The notes beneath the pieces were generated by a model. The model saw only the letters and a program-made list of their open reading frames with translations, was not told the origin of the DNA and did no database searches. 5,181 nt of DNA from Candidatus Bathyarchaeota archaeon. GTDB taxonomy: Archaea > Thermoproteota > Bathyarchaeia > Bathyarchaeales > Bathycorpusculaceae. The position numbers and the translations under genes are program-made. Location: NCBI GenBank assembly GCA_018396615.1, contig JAGTQT010000093.1:1-5181 (forward strand), written 5' to 3'. Positions 1-5,088 of the stretch are shown here, in pieces. Position 1 is the first letter of the stretch. Each line of letters begins with the position of its first letter.

Positions 1-28
1 AGAGCAAGTTTGGCAGGAGATGAAATAA

Positions 29-283
29 GTGAGCCAAAAAGTAATTAATCGCCCCTATTGTGGGCGAGTGTTGCCAAAGGAGTTTTGGCACGAGAAGAGC
101 CAAGCGAATAAGAGAATCTTTAAGTGTCCTCGATGTGGTAGCACTAGAACGTGGAAAGACGCTAAACGGTACACCTCAAATGGAGTTATACAGCGCCATT
201 ATTGTCGAGATTGCGGTCGCAGGTTTTCAGAGCAGCAGAGTGCAGTTTATGGAAGGAAACCAGTTGGGGAAAGTGTTTATTAG
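29..283 (+). CDS. Zinc-ribbon protein, probable N-terminal stump of an archaeal integrase/transposase
   Basis: The 84-residue product has one complete zinc ribbon: C33-P-R-C36 and C59-R-D-C62, with CGSTRTWKD after the first knuckle and CGRRFS after the second. This pattern is familiar from the N-terminus of archaeal tyrosine recombinases and some transposases, where it precedes a DNA-binding and catalytic part. Only 22 residues follow the ribbon, with no catalytic domain, and the next gene starts 25 nt later, so I infer a truncated remnant. A second, broken knuckle is visible at residues 8-12 (RPYCG, where CPYCG would be expected). The start is GTG, directly after an in-frame TAA at 26-28, with a GGAG Shine-Dalgarno about 10 nt upstream. 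The frame before that TAA (2-28) could be the tail of another gene, but eight codons are too few to tell. A stand-alone zinc-ribbon protein is possible. Confidence 0.55.
   Translation: MSQKVINRPYCGRVLPKEFWHEKSQANKRIFKCPRCGSTRTWKDAKRYTSNGVIQRHYCRDCGRRFSEQQSAVYGRKPVGESVY
276..282 (+). promoter_or_regulatory. Candidate TATA box for the antitoxin-toxin pair
   Basis: TTTATTA is centred about 29 nt before the ATG at 308, and no Shine-Dalgarno is visible before that ATG. This fits an archaeal promoter giving a leaderless or nearly leaderless transcript. It overlaps the end of the zinc-ribbon ORF. It is an AT-rich guess without experimental support. Confidence 0.2.
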
Positions 284-307
284 TAGGAAAGTAAAATATT
301 CTTACTG

Positions 308-580
308 ATGAATATGACGGCAGAGCCTGAAGTAACAACAATGAGCGAGAAAGGGCAGGTAGTTATCCCTCAGTCTATACGCAAAGAGCTTGGGATAAAG
401 CCAAAGACAAAGTTTCTAGTTTACGGCAGAGGCGACACGGTGATAATGAAGAAACTTGAGCTTCCCGACTTAAATAAAGAGTGGGAAGAAATCTTTAAGC
501 TGATGGACAAGAAGGAACTCAAGCTTTCCGATGATGAAGTCCAGAAAGAAATAGAAGAAACTAGAAAGGCAACCAGATGA
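308..580 (+). CDS. AbrB/SpoVT/MazE-family antitoxin, DNA-binding
   Basis: This 90-residue protein has an AbrB-type swapped-hairpin domain at about residues 7-53. The signature VTTMSEKGQVVIP is followed by QSIRKELGIKPKTKF and a second hairpin with GDTVIMKKLE. In the family this domain dimerises and binds promoter DNA. The C-terminal part (about 55-90) is highly charged and probably helical, as expected of the segment that holds and neutralises a partner toxin. The gene ends 4 nt before the start of a PIN-domain nuclease, the usual antitoxin-then-toxin order, and the complex would be expected to repress its own promoter. The ATG at 308 is the first start. A second ATG two codons later (314) is an equally possible start, and neither has a clear Shine-Dalgarno. 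The length is normal for the family. The partner specificity is inferred from position only. Confidence 0.88.
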   Translation: MNMTAEPEVTTMSEKGQVVIPQSIRKELGIKPKTKFLVYGRGDTVIMKKLELPDLNKEWEEIFKLMDKKELKLSDDEVQKEIEETRKATR

Positions 581-584
581 TTTG

Positions 585-1040
585 ATGCTTCGAGTTGTGC
601 TTGACACCAACGTTTTGGTGAGCGCCATTATTTCTGATGGCAAACCGAGAGAGCTCTTAAGGAGAGGCATATCTAAACAGTTTCCTATTATTACGTCAGA
701 GTTGATTTTGAAGGAGCTTGGTCTTGTCCTTCGAAGACCAAAATTTAAGACCACTGAAGATGATGTTAATAGGATCATTATTGCGTTGATGCAAACAGCC
801 GAAATTGTGAATGTGAAGTCAAAACTTAAGGTAGTTGAAGAGGACCCTAAAGATAACATGGTTATTGAAACCGCCTACGATGGCGGTGCCGAAATAATTG
901 TAACTGGAGATAGACACCTCTTAGCCTTAAAGGAGTTTAAAGGCATTAAGATAACCACTGTTGAGCGGATACTTGCGCTCTTGGAGGAAAAAAGACTTAA
1001 AAGAGACCAAAAAGAAAAAAGAGAGCTAACCCGAAGCTGA
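585..1040 (+). CDS. PIN-domain toxin, putative endoribonuclease (COG1569-like)
   Basis: The product is a 151-residue PIN-domain protein. The N-terminal strand RVVLDTNVLVSAI carries the first catalytic aspartate (D7). E44 lies in SELILKELGLVLRRPKF, D90 in EEDPKDN and D109 in VTGDRHLLAL. Together these make the four-acid metal site of PIN nucleases, so the enzyme looks active. PIN toxins of this group cleave RNA with Mg2+ or Mn2+ and are held inactive by the antitoxin encoded just upstream, here an AbrB-type protein 4 nt away. I chose the ATG at 585. A TTG at 582, one codon earlier, is in frame but is the weaker choice. The PIN fold ends near residue 130, and the tail is a lysine/arginine-rich helix. 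The frame closes just after a run of six A (1015-1020). One extra A would join it to the coding-like stretch behind it, so the exact C-terminus is uncertain. Confidence 0.88.
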   Translation: MLRVVLDTNVLVSAIISDGKPRELLRRGISKQFPIITSELILKELGLVLRRPKFKTTEDDVNRIIIALMQTAEIVNVKSKLKVVEEDPKDNMVIETAYDGGAEIIVTGDRHLLALKEFKGIKITTVERILALLEEKRLKRDQKEKRELTRS

Positions 1041-1251
1041 AGGAAGCCATAGCTGCAGCAGTTTCGCTTATGAGCATAAGCCTGACTTTGAGGATGACGC
1101 CCTATTTACGGCTCTAAAACAACTTAAGCCACATATCAGCAATTCGGATCTTGTGGTTGCCATAGCCAGGGCAAAAGAAGGCCTGTTTAAGCCTGAGTAC
1201 TTGACTGATAAGCTTAAGCAAGAAATGGACGAATGGGACAGAATAGAGTAA
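1001..1251 (+). pseudogene. Frame-broken coding remnant behind the PIN toxin, function unknown
   Basis: Two overlapping frames read like protein but neither is a whole gene. The first is open from 1001 to 1114, with no start codon before 1070, and gives ANPKLKEAIAAAVSL. The second is open from 1030 to a TAA at 1249-1251 and gives YEHKPDFEDDALF, then LKQLKPHISNSDLVVAIARA and DKLKQEMDEWDRIE. Joining them near 1067-1070 needs one added T and yields a smooth, charged, helical sequence of about 75 residues. One added A in the A-run at 1015-1020 would also fuse it to the end of the PIN protein. I do not recognise the domain. It is either a decayed small gene, a toxin extension broken by two one-base deletions, or an assembly artefact. 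A late GTG or ATG in these frames could start a much shorter product, but without a good ribosome site. Confidence 0.4.
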
Positions 1252-1681
1252 CAACATCGCAGCCAACCTACTCCTTTTGCATTAATCCATTGAACGTGAA
1301 CACTTGAGATCCAGACGATACTATCAATTGAAAGTTTTCTCCGCAGCTATTTCCACTCTTTTTCTATTGCCCATAAAAGCAGATGCATGGGGTCTAATTG
1401 CTTTCTTTCAATTAGTTGGTTAAAGAACAATAGCGAGCAATGTGTCTGTAGAAAATCTCCAGATAATGCTTTATAATCGGGCTTGGATAGGTAAGTAATT
1501 GATGAAGGTACAAAAGGTCGTGTGCCCAGCGGAGAACGATACTTCCAGAGGAAGTGGCGCCCGCGACTTTAACGGCACACGACACCTGAATCGTTTCTAG
1601 GCAATCCAGTAGAATGCTTTTGCGCTTTTTCGCGGGCATTTTCACCTTTTTCTTTTTTGGGCGTCTCCTGAGTAGAACGCT
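1252..1681. other. Gene-poor region with degenerate - strand reading frames
   Basis: No convincing intact gene lies here. On the - strand the frame from the ATG at 1711 stays open down to 1412, but after the flavodoxin-like part its product becomes lysine-rich (PKKKKVKMPAKKRK) and then unrecognisable. A second - strand frame, open from 1568 to a TAG at 1347-1349, reads naturally (for example SPLGTRPFVPSSITYL, then FFNQLIERKQLDP) but has no sensible start. It may be the far part of the same decayed gene. On the + strand, T-rich tracts at 1355-1363, 1626-1630 and 1647-1658 could end transcription from the toxin-antitoxin side, as oligo-T does in archaea. An inverted repeat at 1394-1400/1409-1415 is short and AT-rich. 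No RNA gene was recognised. Confidence 0.4.
1517..1583. repeat. Nested inverted repeat able to fold as a long hairpin
   Basis: GTCGTGTGCC at 1517-1526 is the exact reverse complement of GGCACACGAC at 1574-1583. Inside it GCGG (1529-1532) can pair with CCGC (1561-1564), and ACTTCC (1541-1546) with GGAAGT (1550-1555) around a 3-nt loop. Three stems share one axis, giving a 67-nt foldable element. It is GC-richer than its surroundings. There is no tRNA-type T-loop motif and I saw no flanking target duplication. A 10-bp match at this distance could occur by chance in a window this size. Confidence 0.4.
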
Positions 1682-1866
1682 TGGCTCTGCTATTGCTGTT
1701 TTGTTGCCCATCGTGGCGTCCTTGCCGCCGAGCAGAAATCCCAGTGCACCGCTCCTATTTTTTTATCTATAACTTCTTCAATTTCTGCATCGAGATTCTG
1801 AGCTATTCTCTCAGCAACAGCTTTAGTTTTGCCTTTTCTCGAATAGTAAACCACCAATGTCTTCAA
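1682..1866 (-). pseudogene. Flavodoxin-like gene, N-terminal part only, frameshifted
   Basis: Reading from a TTG at 1866, the product begins LKTLVVYYSRKGKTKAVAER and continues to EEVIDKK. This is the first strand and FMN-phosphate loop of a flavodoxin (usual form YYSRTGNTKKVAE). At seven A (+ strand T at 1758-1764) the frame slips, and the normal frame ends as noise 59 codons from the start. The expected protein reappears in another frame as NRSGALGFLLGGKDATMGNK, then TAIAEP, ending near 1682. One extra A in the run restores DKKNRSGALGF seamlessly. Beyond AEP the similarity to flavodoxin is lost, so the gene appears both frameshifted and truncated. An intact copy would carry electrons on FMN in the cytoplasm. 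The TTG has an excellent GGAGGT 5 nt upstream, which decides the start. A base-calling error could explain the frameshift, but not the missing C-terminal half. Confidence 0.72.
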
Positions 1867-1871
1867 TTATG

Positions 1872-1877
1872 ACCTCC
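1872..1877 (-). promoter_or_regulatory. Strong Shine-Dalgarno of the flavodoxin-like remnant
   Basis: On the - strand this is GGAGGT, 5 nt before the TTG at 1866 and separated by CATAA. It is the strongest ribosome-binding site I saw in the window. It supports TTG as the start (perhaps a decayed ATG), because an in-frame TAA immediately precedes that codon. Confidence 0.65.
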
Positions 1878-1901
1878 AATTATGCACTTGGAAAAGGGCT
1901 T

Positions 1902-1907
1902 CTTAAA
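1902..1907 (-). promoter_or_regulatory. Candidate TATA box of the flavodoxin-like remnant
   Basis: On the - strand this reads TTTAAG, preceded by purine-rich GCAAACCA, which could serve as the TFB-recognition element. A start of transcription about 26 nt downstream would fall near 1879, just before the Shine-Dalgarno, giving a leader of roughly 13 nt. The spacing is right for an archaeal promoter, but the motif is weak. Confidence 0.3.
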
Positions 1908-1918
1908 TGGTTTGCTTT

Positions 1919-1935
1919 CTGAAACGCTGTTTCAG
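1919..1935. repeat. 17-bp palindrome CTGAAAC-GCT-GTTTCAG, possible operator
   Basis: Two perfect 7-bp arms flank a 3-nt centre. Short outer arms GCT (1914-1916) and AGC (1939-1941) extend the symmetry after a T-rich internal mismatch. On the - strand it lies just upstream of the candidate TATA/BRE of the flavodoxin-like remnant, a usual place for an activator site. It also lies about 60 nt beyond the stop of the DUF523-DUF1722 gene, so it might instead act as a 3' hairpin. No clear T-run follows it on the - strand, which argues against a terminator. Confidence 0.45.
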
Positions 1936-1995
1936 TTTAGCTTGAATATCTGGTTGAAAGAAAGACTTGCCATTAGCTCTCCAATCTATCTATTT

Positions 1996-2973
1996 CTAGT
2001 AGTACTTTCCAGAATCCTCGGCAAACGAAGTTTCTAGCGTGGTCAATTGTTCAGGATATGGTTCTAGAATAGACTGAACAGCCAAATAATCCTGCCTAAA
2101 CCTAACAATCCAAGACCGCAAAATGCTCAGATTCGCGCTAAGAGGAAGCCTGCCAGCCCTGTATCTCTCCACGGATTCAATGAAAAACGCCTTCTCATCT
2201 TTGGAAAGTTCGTTGGAAAAATAACCCATAATCTTTAGCAACACATTAACATAAGAACCGACACTTGGTTTTCGAGATAAGGCCAAAAACAAATGTACCT
2301 CGTAGTCTCTGAAGGTTTCTTGAATAGGCTTCTGTTCCTGATTTGCAACCAGTTTTCCCATAATCCTGAGTTCTTTCTGATTGTACGCGGTAAGCAAATA
2401 CTTGTTTTCAGAATGAAAACGCACTAAGTCCTTTATTTTTCCGGACTGTTTGGCTTCTCTGAACCTTGCTAATGTAAAAAGTTTTGTCAAGAAATGCTCC
2501 CTTATCCTGAGATTAATAAGGCGAAGCTCGTCTTCAATAGCCAAGTTCGCAAATTTGTTTAGAACCGCTTCACCGAAAAAGCCTGGACCCTTGCCCACAG
2601 GCGCAGATTTCTGTATTCCAGGATACACCTTTACGTTCTTGAAACCGCTGCTAGGTGAGCCTCGTTTAAGGATGAAGCCATCAATATTGCTCAGAGAATT
2701 CAGGAAAGATTCGGCAAAACTCTTCATTTTTTCGGTAAGATCTAAGCCTGTTGCTGGCTGCAACAACCGTCGCTCACCGTTTACCAGCACTATTCGAACA
2801 GGTTCACGGGGGACGCCAAGACCGATTTCGACTTCAGGGCAAACAGGAAAGAAATTCACGTAATTTTTGAGTTTCTCTACAAAATCGCTGGCAATCATAA
2901 GACCGTTGTAGCGAACTGGAGCAAAAGTGATGCATTTGGAAATTACTACGTTAGGCTTAGTGAATTCTCTCAT
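1996..2973 (-). CDS. DUF523-DUF1722 (TudS/YbgA) fusion protein, one cluster cysteine replaced
   Basis: The 325-residue protein has two domains. DUF523 covers about residues 7-120: ISKCITFAPVRYNG with C14, then PVCPEVEIGLGVPREPVRIV with C45, then LKRGSPSSGFKNVKVY. DUF1722 covers about 150-310, with LRIREHFLTKLFTLARFRE, RFHSENKYLLTAYNQKELR, PLSANLSILRSWIVRF and a PYPEQL end. DUF523 includes TudS, a [4Fe-4S] enzyme that removes sulfur from thiouracil or 4-thiouridylate. The role of DUF1722 (E. coli YbgA) is unsettled. Family members normally carry SPSCG as the third cluster ligand. Here it is SPSSG (S109, codon AGC), so cluster binding is doubtful. Otherwise the protein is full length. I chose the ATG at 2973 because GGAG lies 9 nt upstream. 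A TTG at 2991 would add six residues. The gene is divergent from the photolyase operon, the partner of YbgA in E. coli. It reads toward the flavodoxin-like remnant 129 nt away on the same strand. Confidence 0.87.
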   Translation of the reverse strand: MREFTKPNVVISKCITFAPVRYNGLMIASDFVEKLKNYVNFFPVCPEVEIGLGVPREPVRIVLVNGERRLLQPATGLDLTEKMKSFAESFLNSLSNIDGFILKRGSPSSGFKNVKVYPGIQKSAPVGKGPGFFGEAVLNKFANLAIEDELRLINLRIREHFLTKLFTLARFREAKQSGKIKDLVRFHSENKYLLTAYNQKELRIMGKLVANQEQKPIQETFRDYEVHLFLALSRKPSVGSYVNVLLKIMGYFSNELSKDEKAFFIESVERYRAGRLPLSANLSILRSWIVRFRQDYLAVQSILEPYPEQLTTLETSFAEDSGKYY

Positions 2974-2982
2974 GCTTGAACA

Positions 2983-2986
2983 CTCC
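2983..2986 (-). promoter_or_regulatory. Shine-Dalgarno deciding the DUF523-DUF1722 start
   Basis: GGAG on the - strand lies 9 nt before the ATG at 2973. It falls inside the six-codon extension that a TTG start at 2991 would give. It therefore favours the ATG. Confidence 0.5.
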
Positions 2987-3030
2987 GTCAAGTAGCCTCT
3001 TTTGCATCGACAAAGATATGATATGAGCTT

Positions 3031-3038
3031 GATAAATC
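3031..3038. promoter_or_regulatory. Candidate TATA-like element in the divergent intergenic region
   Basis: GATAAATC on + (GATTTATC on -) is centred near 3034. Read on the - strand it predicts a start near 3008, about 35 nt before the DUF523-DUF1722 ATG. Read on + it predicts a start at 3060, exactly at an in-frame GTG of the split-barrel frame. Which direction is used cannot be told from the sequence. Confidence 0.25.
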
Positions 3039-3117
3039 CTTTCGCTAACCTCTAAAGCAGTGAGTCATTTGGTGGTAGTTTTACCGCAGAGTGCTCTTAG
3101 GAAAATTGGAAAAACCA

Positions 3118-3125
3118 GATATAAC
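3118..3125 (+). promoter_or_regulatory. Candidate TATA box of the photolyase operon
   Basis: GATATAAC is preceded by GGAAAAACC, which resembles a TFB-recognition element. It predicts transcription starting near 3148, before the TTG codons at 3168/3183 and the ATG at 3192. If real, it would exclude translation from the GTG at 3060. Confidence 0.3.
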
Positions 3126-3191
3126 TCTTCAACAACATTCTTAGTCAGCCTCTATGGATGTGATTGTTTGAAACCTGAAAAGTTGCCCCAA

Positions 3192-3644
3192 ATGAGCCGC
3201 GAAGAGATAGATCAACTGATCGAAGAAGAATTTTTGTGTCGTATTGCATTTTGCGGCAAAAATACGCCATATATTGCGCCTTTTCAGTACGTTTTGATCA
3301 ATGGTCAATTGTATTTTCATTTCACTAAGTACGGCAAAAAAATTGGGTTTCTGGAGGAAGGTAAATCGGTTTGCGTAGAAATCGAAAAATATACGCAAGA
3401 CCTGAAGGCATACAGTTTTGTTACCTTAACGGGAGAATTAAAAGCTGTAAAAAGAACCGAAGAGAGAGTTCTCGCAATAGAAAAGATTGTTGAAACTGCG
3501 AGAAGGAAGGGCTTGTCTGAGAACTTTCTTGCTGCGCATGGCTTTTCTAGAGAAAAAGGCTGGGCTCAACTGACTCCTGATAAGCCAATTATAATCGTAA
3601 AACTTGTAAATGTAAAAGACCGAATTGGGCTCAAATCACCATGA
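3192..3644 (+). CDS. FMN-binding split-barrel protein, pyridoxamine 5'-phosphate oxidase-like
   Basis: The 150-residue product begins with a helix (MSREEIDQLIEEEFLCRIAF). It then shows the split-barrel strands TPYIAPFQYVLINGQLYFHF, TKYGKKIGFLEEG, VCVEIEKY and YSFVTLTGELKAV, and ends IIIVKLVNVKDRIGLKSP. This family folds as an FMN- or F420-binding barrel dimer. YFHFTKYGKK should lie at the flavin phosphate. The true substrate is unknown, and the vitamin B6 name reflects the fold only. Its stop overlaps the photolyase start as ATGA (3641-3644), so the two genes are almost certainly co-transcribed and translationally coupled. The start is uncertain. The frame is open back to a GTG at 3060, but the extra 44 residues look unlike family members and are rich in Ser, Thr and Cys. 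TTG codons at 3168 or 3183 would add only the plausible LKPEKLPQ. No clear Shine-Dalgarno decides between them. Confidence 0.82.
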   Translation: MSREEIDQLIEEEFLCRIAFCGKNTPYIAPFQYVLINGQLYFHFTKYGKKIGFLEEGKSVCVEIEKYTQDLKAYSFVTLTGELKAVKRTEERVLAIEKIVETARRKGLSENFLAAHGFSREKGWAQLTPDKPIIIVKLVNVKDRIGLKSP

Positions 3645-5029
3645 AAAGCGTTTACAAACCCAAAGAAATCCGGAATCAGATATCTGAAGAACGGGTTAGA
3701 CGCCTAAATTTCAGAGCAATAACCGATAGAAGTTACGTCTTGTATTGGATGCAGTCTTCGCAGAGACTAGAATACAATTTTGCCCTCGAATACGCGATTT
3801 TGAAAGCAAACAAGCTAAACAAACCTTTGATGGTCTTTTTCGGGATAGCACCTTTATTTCTAGAAGGTAATTTGAGGCATTATAGTTTTATGCTGGAAGG
3901 GCTTCAAGAAACAAGAGATCTCCTGCAAAATATTGGCGTGAAAATGGTGGTTCTTGCCGAGTCTCCTGACAAGGGCGCTATTGAGCTTTCAAAAGATGCC
4001 TGCCTGACGGTTGTGGATAAGGGTTATTTAAGGCCGTTGAGAAAGTGGTATAGTTTTGTTGCTGAAAATGTGAACTGCCCTTTGATTCAGGTTGAAGACA
4101 ACGTTGTTGTTCCAGTTGAAACCGCTTCTGGGAAAGAGGAGTATTCTGCAAGGACGCTTCGAGCCAAAATCGCCAACAAAATCCCTTTTTTCTTGTTCGA
4201 GTTAGTGATAACCGAGCCCAATAGAGACTCACTTGATTTGGAGTTTGATTCTTTGGATTTGAAGGATATTGCGGGAATAATCTCAGCCTTGAGAATTGAC
4301 GACTCGGTATGCAAAACCGAGCGTTTTAGAGGGGGTACTAGTGAAGCAAGTAAACGTCTTGAAATTTTTTTGGAAGACAAGCTGCCTGAATATGCTGATT
4401 TGAGAAATGATCCCTCTGTTGACTATCAATCTATGTTGAGCCCGTATCTGCATTTTGGGCAAATCTCGCCTGTCCACATCGCCCTTAAAGTTGTAGGTGC
4501 TCAGGCTTCCATTTCTGCTAAAGAGGCTTATTTGGAGGAGTTAATAGTCAGACGTGAATTAGCGGTGAATTATGTTCATTACAATAGTAACTATGACCGA
4601 TTTGCCGGCTTGCCTGAATGGGCAAAACGGACGCTTTTATCACATAAGAATGACCCAAGAGAGTACTTGTACAGTTTGATTGAATTTGAAAATGCTGAGA
4701 CACATGATCCTATTTGGAACGCAGCTCAGAATGAGATGCGGCTTACAGGCAAGATGCATGGTTACATGCGAATGTACTGGGGCAAAAAGATTATTGAATG
4801 GAGTGAAAGCCCGGAAGATGCCTTCAATACAGCCTTGTACCTTAACAACAAATATGAGCTTGACGGAAGAGACCCAAATGGCTTCGCCGGCGTTGCGTGG
4901 TGCTTTGGCAAACATGATCGCCCGTGGAAGGAGCGACCGATTTTTGGCAGCGTACGGTACATGAGCGAAAACGGGCTACGCAGAAAATTCGACATAGATA
5001 ACTACGTTACGAGAATTGGGCGCGTTTAA
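3641..5029 (+). CDS. phr: Class II CPD photolyase (deoxyribodipyrimidine photo-lyase)
   Basis: This flavoenzyme uses near-UV/blue light and reduced FAD to split cyclobutane pyrimidine dimers in DNA. The 462-residue length matches archaeal class II enzymes. The N-terminal Rossmann antenna domain (about 30-190) starts SYVLYWMQSSQRLEYNFALE, a class II signature. The helical FAD domain has RFRGGTSEA (228-236), LRNDPSVDYQSMLSPYLHFG (254-273), EELIVRREL (299-307), IWNAAQNEM (358-366), GKMHGYMRMYWGKK (370-383), YELDGRDPNG (405-414) and HDRPWKERPIFGSVRYM (425-441). W359, W380 and W387 line up with the electron-transfer tryptophans described for the Methanosarcina mazei enzyme, so it looks catalytically complete. 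The ATG overlaps the stop of the split-barrel gene, implying one operon. A T-run of seven (4365-4371) is intact here. No obvious terminator follows. Confusion with class I photolyases or cryptochromes is excluded by the motifs. Confidence 0.97.
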   Translation: MKSVYKPKEIRNQISEERVRRLNFRAITDRSYVLYWMQSSQRLEYNFALEYAILKANKLNKPLMVFFGIAPLFLEGNLRHYSFMLEGLQETRDLLQNIGVKMVVLAESPDKGAIELSKDACLTVVDKGYLRPLRKWYSFVAENVNCPLIQVEDNVVVPVETASGKEEYSARTLRAKIANKIPFFLFELVITEPNRDSLDLEFDSLDLKDIAGIISALRIDDSVCKTERFRGGTSEASKRLEIFLEDKLPEYADLRNDPSVDYQSMLSPYLHFGQISPVHIALKVVGAQASISAKEAYLEELIVRRELAVNYVHYNSNYDRFAGLPEWAKRTLLSHKNDPREYLYSLIEFENAETHDPIWNAAQNEMRLTGKMHGYMRMYWGKKIIEWSESPEDAFNTALYLNNKYELDGRDPNGFAGVAWCFGKHDRPWKERPIFGSVRYMSENGLRRKFDIDNYVTRIGRV

Positions 5030-5058
5030 AGCTTACACCCACGTCAATATATCAAACA

Positions 5059-5065
5059 TTAATAA
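5059..5065 (+). promoter_or_regulatory. Candidate TATA box before the right-edge ORF
   Basis: TTAATAA is centred near 5062, about 26-27 nt before the GTG at 5089. This is the spacing of a leaderless archaeal transcript. The sequence around it is generally AT-rich, so the match may be accidental. Confidence 0.22.
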
Positions 5066-5088
5066 AGCCACTTCTGTATACTCGAAGA

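Noticed and set aside
2..28. Eight codons ending in TAA before the GTG at 29, as the tail of an upstream gene
   Set aside because: Far too short to distinguish from chance, and another frame is open across the same bases.
60..308. Second + strand frame overlapping the zinc-ribbon ORF
   Set aside because: It lacks any recognisable motif, while the overlapping frame carries a full zinc ribbon. It is an out-of-frame shadow.
1394..1415. Inverted repeat CTAATTG/CAATTAG
   Set aside because: A 7-bp AT-rich match in AT-rich DNA is likely by chance, and it has no suggestive position.
1517..1583. tRNA or tRNA-like gene at the nested inverted repeat
   Set aside because: The outer stem is 10 bp rather than 7, there is no T-loop consensus, and the arm lengths do not fit a cloverleaf on either strand.
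1681..1872. + strand 63-codon frame in the flavodoxin-like region
   Set aside because: It is the antisense of the flavodoxin-like remnant, rich in Phe, Ser and Cys, and has no ribosome site.
1919..1935. Rho-independent-type terminator for the DUF523-DUF1722 gene
   Set aside because: The stem is only 7 bp with a 3-nt loop, and no T-run follows on the - strand.
3978..4995. Several - strand frames of 64-97 codons antisense to the photolyase gene
   Set aside because: All lie opposite a well-supported gene and show no family motifs.
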